59,031 nt of DNA from Zygnema cylindricum. Lineage: Eukaryota > Streptophyta > Zygnematophyceae > Zygnematales > Zygnemataceae. Shown here one piece after another: positions 18,757 through 29,400 of this stretch. The notes under the pieces were generated by a model, which was not told the origin of the DNA, did no database searches, and saw only the letters and a list, made by a program, of their open reading frames with translations. Position numbers and translations under genes: made by a program. The stretch covers positions 1 to 59,031 of the forward strand of contig JBBHKE010003146.1 in NCBI GenBank assembly GCA_037447655.1, given 5' to 3'. The stretch's first letter is position 1, and the number at the start of each line of letters is the position of its first letter.

Positions 18757-19301
18757 TGCATGACATCCTCAACATATCCTACAAAGTATCCAGGTTTTCC
18801 CTTAGCATCTAGTTTCTAGTTTTTTCCTATCCGTGTCAAGACTGTTAACTTGGCTACCGAATTATTTAAGGTGAGAGATATCTGGTGGTTCTTCTAACCC
18901 ATCTCTCATAAGTTGTCATTCCTTTATGGCTGAGGTAAGGATTCTATTTTTAATGTTGTTGGCACAATTTATGGCCTCTGCCCAAATCTCTTTCCTATTT
19001 TCTTGTCGGCCAACAAACTACATACACTATCTCTTAGTGTTCGGTTCAACCTCTAAGCTACTCCATTTTTTTCCGGGTTATATAGTTCATTTTTCTGGTG
19101 TTGAACACACTCATCTCTCAAGTATTCCTCAAACGGGTTAGAGGTATATTCTCCCCCATTACCACTCCTTATTCTGTTAATGGGGGTTCCATTCAACTTC
19201 TCACTCCAGGCTTTATATTCTTTGAAGTAAGTTGGTGTTTCACACTTTCTTTTTAGGAAGTAGACTGTAGAGTATCTAGACCAGTCATCGGTTGTTGTCG
19301 A
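18757..19301 (-). pseudogene. pol: K integrase fragment (left part of the outermost host copia)
   Basis: The minus strand reads from TTTDDWSRYSTVYF through the integrase core towards KGKPGYF near 18757, with several frame breaks. The first residues continue exactly what ends at 51819 (KKFMLT), so this is the other half of K, split by the 32.5-kb insertion M. The flanking GTCGA (19297-19301) pairs with GTCAA (51814-51818). The left end at about 18757 is a truncation; K's RT and 3' LTR are gone. Confidence 0.85.
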
Positions 19302-19554
19302 TGCAAGTTTGTGTCTCCTATTGGACTGGAAAATTCAGGAAGCCTCTAGATAGCTTTTGACTAACCCACTTTTGACTAGAACTGCTGCTACCAGAACAAG
19401 CAAATAGACAATTTGATTGCACACTTGTGCAGTGTAGACTCCTTTGAGTCCACTGCAAAAAGAATCATTGAAAACGCCCAACCAGACGATTAGTTACGAA
19501 TTGGCAAAGATGCCAATATATATACAAGCTTGTTGGGAGAGAGGCGGCTACCTC
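19302..19554 (-). repeat. M 3' LTR, R-U5 half
   Basis: It runs from TGCAAG (LTR 3' end on the minus strand) up to GGCTACCTC, where N inserted. The last five bases ACCTC (19550-19554) recur at 32351-32355, where the U3 half resumes as in the intact 5' LTR at about 51065. It carries the hairpin GACTC/GAGTC near 19437-19450. Confidence 0.85.
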
Positions 19555-19996
19555 TGAAACTCTGAGACCTCCATTGGCACTCAGAGTATGCAGATCCAAA
19601 AGAAGCTAATCTAGATAGTGCCGACTCCAAGTTGATATAAACCTAAATGACTGACCCATTAACAGTCAGAACCCCAATATAGATTCACCCTTGTGAAATA
19701 ACACTTTCTGTGTCCTCAGTTCCACCGCAGATTGCAAAGTTAGAATAAGAGATTTGGACACATTCACCCACTTTGACTTTCCCTTAGAAAAACCGCCACC
19801 TTGGCAGACAAAAACTCTGACCGATTACACCATTGTGTAGCGTGGACTCCCCTGAATCCGCAACAAAAAGAATCACTGAAAATGGTCAAGTAAATTGATA
19901 GTTATGGCTGCCCAAAGTTAGCCATTTATACAAGGTGCTCTCCCGGAGAGAGGGTCCTATCTGCCAAATTTTTCTAAGTCCTATCTTCCTCTAAAA
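19555..19996 (-). repeat. N: solo LTR, R-U5 part
   Basis: It begins TGAAACTCTGAG like the end of family A LTRs, but continues with B-like sequence (tccaaaagaagctaatctag), so N is a distinct, mosaic LTR family. Together with 31823-32350 it forms one minus-strand solo LTR, flanked by ACCTC on both sides, with A1-A2 inserted in it. About 200 bp around the GTAC array seem to have been lost at the insertion point. Confidence 0.75.
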
Positions 19997-21035
19997 TGTA
20001 GAAACTAATGGTTTTATTAGTATTTTCTAGGTCTGAAAAGAAATATAGAAGTCAAGGCAGTCTATCTCTAACTTCTCTCTCCAACTCTCAAACTTGTCGC
20101 AGTCACTGAAAAATTGGAGAGGAAGCTAGAGCCATGGCTACCTTGGCTATCCTGAGGTTTACGGGAATTTTATAATTAGGATTTATTTATTTATTTAAAA
20201 GGTATGTGCCGGCGGCAGGATTTGATCCTTGTACCTACCGGCCGGCAGACAAGAAATAGCCGGTAGCCCTAGCCGTTAAGTCTAGGATTAGTGTTATGTA
20301 GAATATAGTTTGATAATTATTTAAACATGTATACGTATGATAATTCATTTAACTATAAACAGATTACGGGATACATAGATCCGGTAATATATACGGTACG
20401 GACTAAAATCAATACCGCGCATTTGTTTCGTAAGTGAAACAAATACCGCGCATGTATTTATTACGGCTAAGATTAAATCCGAATTTAATCGGACGGCCGG
20501 GATTAGCGCCGAGATCGCGGAGCAAGATTTCGGCGGTTTGTGGCCATCGCCACATCGGATGACGCGTGGCGAAATTCCGTTGGATTGTGGAATCTCCGGA
20601 GATTACGGCACCGAATCCGGATTTGACATGTGTCGACATTTTGGCCATGTCGTACAATGTCCGTACATAAAGTACACCGGCAGCTGTACTTTTGCGTACG
20701 GAACACAATTCTGATTGGTTCCGTTCATCAGAATATAGAGTTTGTGAGAGAGATAGGACTTAGAAAAAATAGAAGATATGACCCCCTCTCCCAGAGAGCT
20801 TCTGTGCAAAAGGTCAACTTTGACCCTCCATAACTTACTGCTCAGGGGAGCAAATTCACAGATTCTTTTTGCTATCGACTCAGGGGAGTCTTGCCTTCAC
20901 ACGGGTGTAGGTGGTCTGGGTTTTTGTCTGCTTGGGTGGCAATTATTTTTGCTGAAACACAAAGGGGTTAGGATTATCCTAGAGGCTTATTGGAAGCTGT
21001 CTACTCTGAGGACTTATGGAGGTCTCAGAGTTTCA
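19997..21035 (+). repeat. A1 5' LTR
   Basis: It runs TGTAGAAACTAATGG...GAGTTTCA. Landmarks are stem CTCTCCAA/TTGGAGAG (20077-20084, 20114-20121) enclosing ACTTGTCGCAGTCACTGA (20092-20109), palindrome AGCCATGGCT (20130-20139), antisense tRNA-like module (20197-20290), GTAC cores at 20652, 20663, 20672, 20686 and 20696, an inverted CCAAT box (attgg near 20714), and hairpins CTCTCCCAGAGAG, GCTCAGGGGAGC (20840-20851) and GACTCAGGGGAGTC (20877-20890). The A1 gag ATG is at 21016, 20 bp before the LTR end. Confidence 0.92.
20197..20290 (-). ncRNA. tRNA-like module of family A LTR
   Basis: The minus strand has a D-arm-like CTTAACGGCTAGGGC, an arm with stem CCGGC-type pairs and a long loop, and a T-arm-like AGGATCAAATCCT, then TTTT (reverse complement of 20197-20200). 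Other copies are at 16641-16730, 25579-25670, 30970-31060 and, in the inverted LTR, 34362-34449 (plus strand). The H LTRs carry a better T-arm (CCAGG ATCAATT CCTGG) at 38745-38836. The module is always antisense to its LTR. Confidence 0.45.
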
Positions 21036-24000
21036 GGTTATGGGCCCACACTCTAGGGTATTAATATTTAATGGAACTGGCTTCATATACTGGGAAAGTA
21101 TGATGATAGGAGCTCTATGCGAAAAAAGGTTTTGGGGGATAGTGAGTGGACGGTTGGGGCTTCCATAAAGTCTTGGAATTCCTCCAGGGTTTGGAGGAAC
21201 CAGATTCACCAGGAAAGAGGATCCACCTTCAACGGAGGAAACAAAAGAAGGAGAGGTGGTGGACAAAGGAAAGGAGAAGGAGACGACCACACCAATAGCA
21301 ACTGGTTCGACATTCATGTCACCTATTCCGAGGAATGAGGAGAATGATACTGAAACCTGGGACTTCAACAATATGGCGGCAAAGCACTTCATCCTACGCC
21401 ATCTCACTCAAGGACTTGCTTGTCCTCATTTGCAGGTAGAAAGGGCATCCGATCTTTGGATGGCTCTCATAGAGATGTACCGAAGTGGTACGATTCAGCA
21501 ACAACAGTTGGCTGATCAGAAAGTTAAGGAGTATGTATACAAAGGGGAAATATGTTGGATTTTTGCAATGAGCTTGCTACACTCTTCATGGAGCTACACA
21601 GTGCGGGAAAAGATTTTAGTGAAAAAGAAAAGGTTAACTGTTTACTGATGAAGTTACCTAATGAGTTCGAGACATAGTCAACCGTGTGCAAGACTTGCCG
21701 GACTCAAGGTGGATATGGAACTCAGTGGTAAGGATGATTCTCGTTTGAGAGAATATAATTGAGATCCGAAGGGGAGGAAAGAGTGGCCAAGCCTTGGCAA
21801 TAGCGACTGATTGGAGGAACAAGGATTCCTGAAAACCGGTCGAAAACTATTGGGGTAGGGAGCAGAAAAAACAGGCCGACGCGTTCGAACCTAGGGCTCC
21901 CAAAGGTTTATGTCATTTTTGTAAGAAACCGGGGCACTATATGGCAGAGTGCACTAAGCTAACCGAGCTTCGGTTAAAGGAGGGGCAGATCGGTGGTACC
22001 CTGAGAGGAAAGAAAAAGGCCCTTGTCCACAGGTACTTGAGGCTGAATCCGAAGACGAGGACAATGAGCTCCTTTTGATTGAGGAGTTGGAGGCGAAAAA
22101 TGAGGTCGAAATTCCACGAAGGCAGAAATGTGCTTACGGTGGATTGAAAGGTGAAGCACGCTGGATTGTAGATTCAAGTGCCTCCATGCACATGTGTAAG
22201 GATAGACACCTGTTCACTAAGATAAGAAAGATTACCAACGTAGAGATAGAGTACGGAGATGGGAGGATAGTCACCACTACTCTTGTAGGATCAGTAGATC
22301 TAAAAGTGTTAGTAGAATGAAAGACATCCATATTAACATTCTCCGATGTATTATTTATTCCGGAGCTGAACAAAAACCTTATCTCTACATCTCTATTAGA
22401 TGATAAGGATTTTTTCACTAGCACTAGGGAAGGAGTCTTTACTGCTAGTTTTGATGAGGATGTCTATTTCATTGCTGAGAAAGGTAGCCATGGGATGTTT
22501 AGGCTGATCTTAAATAATGAAAAGAAGAAATTTTATTATGTTGGTGTTCATGATATTATGATGTGGCATAAGAGGCTTGGGCATGTGAATCTAGATAAGT
22601 TAAGAGAGATGAAAAAGATGGGAGAAGTGGAAGGGATTCAGTTTAGTGAGAATGATGATATAAGTGATTGTAGTGGATGTGCTCAAGGTAAAGCACACAG
22701 ATTACCCTTTCCTAAAACAGCCACGTATAAGGGAGAAAAAAATCTAGATCTAGTACACAGATATTTGGGGACCGGCAAGAGTGCCCTCAACGGGGAAAAA
22801 GAGATTTATGATGACTATAACTGATGATTGGTCTCGGTATTCCCGGGTGTATTTTTTGAAAAACAAGTCAGAAGATCAGGATTGTTTTAGTCAATATATA
22901 GCATCGAGCGAAAAACTCCATGAAAATCCAATCAAGAGAGTAAGGAGTGACAATGGTGGAGAGTATACTTCTAACCTGTTTGAGGATTTTCTGAGGGAAG
23001 ATGGGGTCCAACACCAAAAGACAGTTCCAGAAAATCTGGAACAGAATGGGGTAGATGAAAGGTTAAATAGAATACTAAGTGATAGTGCTAGAAGTATGTT
23101 GTCGGATAAAAAGATAGGAAAAAGGTTTTGGGTAGAAGTAATGAACTGTGCTAATTACCTCAAAAATGAAGTTCTTACTTTAGCTATAAAGGAGCAAACA
23201 CCTTATGAGATATCGACAAACCGGAAACCAGATATATCTCACTTAAAGGTTTTCGGCAGTCAAGTATTTAGTCTAGATACTGATCCGTCCAAATGGAAGC
23301 TAGATCTAAAGGAAAACCGGGATACTTATTAGGATATGATGAGGATGTTAAAGGATATAGAGTTTATGATCTAAAAAGGGAAGATATAATCTTAGTAAAG
23401 CATCTAGTAGTTATGGATGAAGGAAAGTCTGTGGATCCCTTCAAATATACGAAGTCAGTAAAAATCAGATTTGAGTCAGAAAATTCCGATCACTTTGAGC
23501 TTCCTAACTATCCAGGTTTTAGAGAAGATGACATTCTTGCAGGTACAAATCAGACCGAAAAGGACTCGGCTGTGGAAACTCCAGTGACAACTCTACTCGA
23601 AGCGGAAGACGTGGTGGAAATTGATTCGGAATCAAGGGATAGGGGAGAAGCCGAGTTTGTTCGAAAGAATCCACGAGAACCATCTATTCCGGCCTCAGAT
23701 TTTGAAGGGGGGAGGAGAAGTAGCAAAAGACTGCAAGAAAAACAGGTTAATAACAAGGTAACTAAACTATCTCATCAAAATGAACCTCAAACTTATGGAG
23801 AAGCGATGACTTGTCCAGAAAGAAGCCGGTGGAAGACAGCCATCAATGAGGAGATGGCTTAATCATGGCAGCCGATACTTGGGAGCTGGTGGACTGTCCA
23901 CCTAACCGAAAACCAATCGGTTGTAAGTGGGTTTTCAAATTAAAACTGAACCCAGATAACACAATCGAACGCTACAAGGCCAGATTAGTGGCAAAAGGAT

Positions 24001-25365
24001 TTACACAAAAGGAAGGAATTGACTACGAGGAAACCTTTGCCCCGGTGGTCAGATTTCCCTCCATCCGCATACTTCTCAGTTTAGGAGCGGCGGAAGACAT
24101 GGAAGTGCATCAGATGGACATCAAGACAACCTTTTTGCATGGAGAATTGGAAGAGATCTTCATGCGACAACCCCAAGGTTTTGTGGAGGAAGGAGAGGAG
24201 AGTAAGGTATGCCGGCTGATTAAATCTCTTTATGGTTTGAAACAGGCACCTCGAAAATGGAATAAGAAGCTTGATGAGTTTCTTACCGGTTTGGGATATA
24301 TTCATATCAGCTCAGATCACTTAATCTATGTTTTCGAAGATGAGGAAGGTTTTATATCTATTGCAATTTATGTTGATGATTTGCTTGTTTTAAGTAAATC
24401 AATGGAAAAAATTAACAAACTTAAAAACCGATCTTAAGGGGAGATTTGAAATGAAGGATATGGGAGAAGCAAGATATATTTTGGGAATTCAAGTAGAGAG
24501 AGACCGAAAAAGGAAAATTATAAGACTGACTTAAAAGGAAGCAATAGGGAACATGCTTGAAAAACTTCAAATGGATAAAGCTAATAGTTGTACAACTCTA
24601 ATAGAGTTGAAGAAGGGAAGTGAGGGGAGTGAGGAAGAAGGAGTCATAGTCTTAGACGAGGAATTATCTCCTGATGAACAGAAGTTCATGCAGACTATTC
24701 CTTACAGGCAAGTAGTGCGAAGTCTAATCTACTTTATGAATTGTACCCGGCCGGATTTAGCTGCAGCTGTGGGAGTGCTGAGTAGAAGTCTAAATGCTCC
24801 CACTAAGAAGGATTGGGAGGCAGCTAAGAGAGTCCTTAGATATATGGTAGGAACTAGAGATCTATGGTTGCATTTGGGTGGGGAGAATACTGACATCACT
24901 ACTTGGAGTGATGCCAGTTATGGTGATGCTCCGATGAGGAGATGTACTTCTGGATATGTATTATATGTGGGTGATGGGGCTTGCTGTTGGAGTAGCAAAC
25001 AGCAAAAGGTTATTGCTCAGTCCACCATGGAGGCTGAGTATATGGCCTCTTGCTCTGCTGTAAAAGAATTGATGTGGGTCAAGTCTTTGCTTGGTGAGCT
25101 TGGTCACCTTAAGAGTGGTGTGCAGAAAATATTTTGTGATAATCAGGCAGCAATCGCTATTTCTGCCAATCCTAAACACCATTTTAAAGCCAAACACATG
25201 GACATCAGACTCAGCTTTGTTAGAGAGAAAGTAGAAAACAAAATAATCAGTTTAGAGTACAGACCAGATAGTGAGATGGTAGCAGATATGATGACCAAAC
25301 CTGTGCCTTCCCCTAAGCTAATTTTTTGCAGGGAGAAGTGTGGTATGAAATTAAAGATTGACTAG
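21016..25365 (+). pseudogene. gag-pol: A1 gag-pol, heavily decayed
   Basis: The full copia order is present: gag (YKGEICWIF region, knuckle CHFCKKPGHYMAEC near 21910-21955), protease with IVDSSASMHM (the usual Gly of DSGAS is Ser), integrase (WHKRLGHVNLDKL, GCAQGKAHRLPF, SDNGGEYTSN, NGVDERLN), RT (KWVFKLKLNPDN, YVDDLLVL) and RNase H (TWSDASYGD, STMEAEYMAS, FCDNQAAIAI). There are at least ten frameshifts and stops, for example TGA at 22318-22320 and TAA at 24531. The final third (24553-25365) is open. It ends with TAG at the polypurine tract. Confidence 0.9.
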
Positions 25366-25378
25366 AAAATAAGGGGAG

Positions 25379-26416
25379 TGTAGAAACTAATGGTTTTATT
25401 AGTATTTTCTAGGTCTGAAAAGAAATATAGAAGTCAAGGCAGTCTATCTCTAACTTCTCTCTCCAACTCTCAAACTTGTCGCAGTCACTGAGAAATTGGA
25501 GAGGAAGCTAGAGCCATGGCTACCTTGGCTATCCTGAGGTTTACGGGAATTTTATAATTAGGATTTATTTATTTATTTAAAAGGTATGTGCCGGCGGCAG
25601 GATTTGATCCTTGTACCTACCGGCCGGCAGACAAGAAATAGCCGGTAGCCCTAGCCGTTAAGTCTAGGATTAGTGTTATGTAGTATATAGTTTGATAATT
25701 ATTTAAACATGTATACGTATGATAATTCATTTAACTATAAACAGATTACGGGATACATAGAACCGGTAATATATACGGTACGGACTAAAATCAATACCGC
25801 GCATTTGTTTCGTAAGTGAAACAAATACCGCGCATGTATTTATTACGGCTAAGATTAAATCCGAATTTAATCGGACGGCCGGGATTAGCGCAGAGATCGC
25901 GGAGGAAGATTTCGGCGGTTTGTGGCCATTGCCACATCGGATGACGCGTGGCGAAATTCCGTTGGATTGTGGAATCTCCGGAGATTACGGCACCGAATCC
26001 GGATTTGACATGTGTCGACATTTTGGCCATGTCGTACAATGTCCGTACATAAAGTACACCGGCAGCTGTACTTTTGCGTACGGAACTCAATTCTGATTGG
26101 TTCCGTACACCAGTAGATAGAGTCTGTGAGAGAGATAGGACTTAGAAAAATTTAGAAGATAGGACCCTCTCTCCCAGAGAGCTTCTGTATAAAAGGTCAA
26201 CTTTGACCCTCCATAACTTACTGCTCAGGGGAGCAAATTCAGAGATTCTTTTTGCTACCGACTCAGGGGAGTCTTGCCTTTACAGGGTGGAGGTGGTCAG
26301 TGTTTTTGCTGCCAGGGTGGCAGTTATCTTTGCTGAAACACAAAGGGGTCAAGATTATCCTACAGGCTTCTTGGAAGTTGTCTACTTTGAGGACTTATGG
26401 AGGTCTCAGAGTTTCA
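25379..26416 (+). repeat. Shared LTR (A1 3' / A2 5')
   Basis: It follows A1's polypurine tract (25366-25378) and precedes A2's primer-binding site (26417-26431), so it acts as the 3' LTR of A1 and the 5' LTR of A2. The modules are the same as in the LTR at 19997. The antisense tRNA-like module is at 25579-25670. Confidence 0.92.
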
Positions 26417-29400
26417 GGTTATGGGCCCACCCTTTAGGGTACCAATCTTTAATGGAACTAGCTTCATATACTGGGAAAGTATGATGATAGGAGCTCTATG
26501 CGAAAAAAGGATTTGTGGGATAGTGAGTGGACGGTTGGGGCGTCCATCAAGTCTTCGAATTCCTTTAGTGTTTCGAGGAACCAGATTCACCAGGAAAGAG
26601 GATCCACCTTCAACGTAGGAAACAAAAAAATGAGAGGTGGTGGACAAAGGAAAGGAGAAGGAGACGATCACACCAATAGCAACTGGTTCGACATTTATGT
26701 CACCTATTCCGAGGAATGAGGAGAATGATACTAAAACCTGGGACTTTAACAATATGGCGGCAAAACACTTCATCCTACGCCATCTCACTCAAGGACTTGC
26801 ATGTCCTCATTTGCAGGTAGAAAGGGCATCCGATCTTTGGATGGCTCTCATAGAGATGTACCGAAGTGGTACGATTCAGCAACAACAGTTGGCTGATCAG
26901 AAAGTTAAGGAGTATGTATACAAAGGGGGAAATATGTTGGATTTTTGCAATGAGCTTGCTACACTCTTCATGGAGCTAGAGAGTGCGGGAAAAGATTTTA
27001 GTGAAAAAGAAAAGGTTAACTGTTTACTGATGAAGTTACCTGATGAGTTCGTGAACATAGTTTACCGTGTGCAGGACTTGCCTGACTCAAGGTGGATATG
27101 GAACTCAGTGGTAGGGATGATTCTCGTTCAAGAGAATACAATTGAGATCCGAAGGGGAGGAAAGAGTGGCCAAGCCTTGGCAATAGCAACTGATTAGAGG
27201 AACAGAGATTCCCGAAAACCGGTCAGAAACTATGGGGGTAGGGAGCAGAAAAAACAGGCCGACGAGTTCGAACAAAGGGCTCCCAAAGGTTTATGTCATT
27301 TTTGTAAGAAACCAAGGCACTATATGGCAGAGTGCACTAAGCTAACCGAGCTTCGGTAAAAAAAAAGGGCAGACCGGTGGTACCCCGAGAGGAAAGAAAA
27401 AGGCCCTTGTCACACAGGTACTTGAGGCGGAATCCGAGGACGAGGACGATGAGCGCCTTTTGGATGAGGAGTTGGAGGCGAAAAACGAGGTCAAAATTCC
27501 ACGAAGGCAGAAATGTGTTTACGGTGGATTGAAAAGTGAAGCAGGCTGGATTGTAGATTCAGGTGCCTCCATGCACATGTGTAAGGATAGACACCTGTTC
27601 ACTAAGATAAGAAAGATTCCCACCGTAGAGATAGAGTACGGGGATGGGAGGATAGTCACCACTACTCTTGTAGGATCGGTAGATCTAAAAGTGTTAGTAG
27701 AAGGAAAGACATCCATATTAACATTCTCCGATGTATTGTTTATTCCGGAGCTGAACAAAAATCTTATCTCTACATCAGTATTAGATGATAAGGGTTTTTT
27801 TACTAGCACTAGGGAAGGAGTCTTTACTGCTAGTTTTGAGGATGATGTCTATTTCATTGTTGAGAAAGGTAGCCATGGGATGTTTAGGCTGATCTTAAGT
27901 AATGAAAAGAAGAAACTTTATTATGCTGGTGTTCATGATATTATGATGTGGCATAAGAGGCTTGGGCATGTGAATCTAGATAAGTTAAGAGAGATGAAAA
28001 AGATGGGAGTGGTGGAAGGGATTCAGTTCAGTGAGAGTGATAATATAAGTGATTGTAGTGGATGTGCTCAAGGTAAAGCACACAGATTACCCTTTCCTAA
28101 GTCAGCCACCTATAAGGGAGAAAAAATTCTAGATCTAGTACACACAGATATTTGGGGACCGGCTAAAGTGCCCTCACCGAGGGGGAAGAGATTTATGATG
28201 ACTATAACTGATGAATGGTCTCGGTATTCTCGGGTATATTTTTTGAAAAACAAGTCAGAAGCTCACGATTGTTTTAGATAATATAAAGCGTGGAGCGAAA
28301 AACTCCATGAAACTCCAATCAAGAGAGTAAAGAGTGACAATGGTGGAGAGTATACTTCTAACCAGTTTGAGGATTTTCTGAGGGAAGATGGGGTTCAACA
28401 CCAAAAGACAGTTCCAGAAAATCCGGAACAGAATGGGGTAGCTGAAAGGTTAAATAGAACACTAAGTGATAGTGCTAGAAGTATGTTGTCAGATAAAAAG
28501 ATAGGAAAAAGGTTTTGGGCAGAAGCAATGAACTGTGCTAATTACCTCAAGAATAGAGTTCTTACTTCAGCTATAAAAGATCAAACACCTTATGAGAGAT
28601 GGACAGGCCGGAAACCAGACATATCTTACTTAAAGGTTTTCGGCAGTCAAGTGTTCAGCCTAGATGCTGATCGGTCCAATTGGAAGCTAGATCCTAAAGG
28701 AAAACCAGGATACTTATTAGGATATGATGAAGATGTTAAAGGATATAGAGTTTATGATCTAAAAAGGGAAGATATAATCTTAGTAAAGCATCTAGTAGTT
28801 ATGGATGAAGGAAAGTCTGTGGATCCCTTCAAATATACGAAGTCAGTAAAAATCAGATTTGAGTCAGAAAATTCCGATGACTTTGAGCTTCCTAACTTTC
28901 CAGGTATTAGAGAAGATGACATTCTTGCAAGAACAAATCAGACCAAAAAGGACTCGGCTGTGGAAACCCCAGTGACAACTCTACTCGAAGCGGAAGACGT
29001 GGTGGAAATTGATTCGGAATCAAGGGATAGGGGAGAAGCCGAGTTTGTTCGAAAGAATCCACGAGAACCATCTATTCCAGCCTCAGATTTTGAGGGGGGG
29101 AGGAGAAGTAGCAAAAGACTGCAAGAAAAACAGGTTAATAACAAGGTAACTAAACTATCTCATCAAGATGAACCTGAAACTTATGGAGAGGCAATGACTT
29201 GTCCAGAAAGAAACCGGTGGAAGACAACCATCAATGAGGAGATGGCTTCAATCATGGCAGCCGATACTTGGGAGCTGGTGGACTGTCCACCTAACCGAAA
29301 ACCAATCGGTTGTAAGTGGGTTTTCAAACTAAAACTGAACCCAGATAACACAATCGAGCGCTACAAGGCCAAATTAGTGGCAAAGGGATTTACACAAAAG

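Noticed and set aside
19302-19554. LTR half as a strong-stop DNA insertion ending at the U3/R border
   Set aside because: The missing half is at 32351, with the direct repeat ACCTC on both sides, so nested insertion of N explains it.
20134-20175. Short ORF from the conserved Kozak-like GCCATGG in LTRs
   Set aside because: The peptide is not conserved. It reads MATLAILR in A1/A2, but MAT-stop in H and the solo LTR and MAI-stop in B. The conserved item is the palindrome AGCCATGGCT, not a protein.
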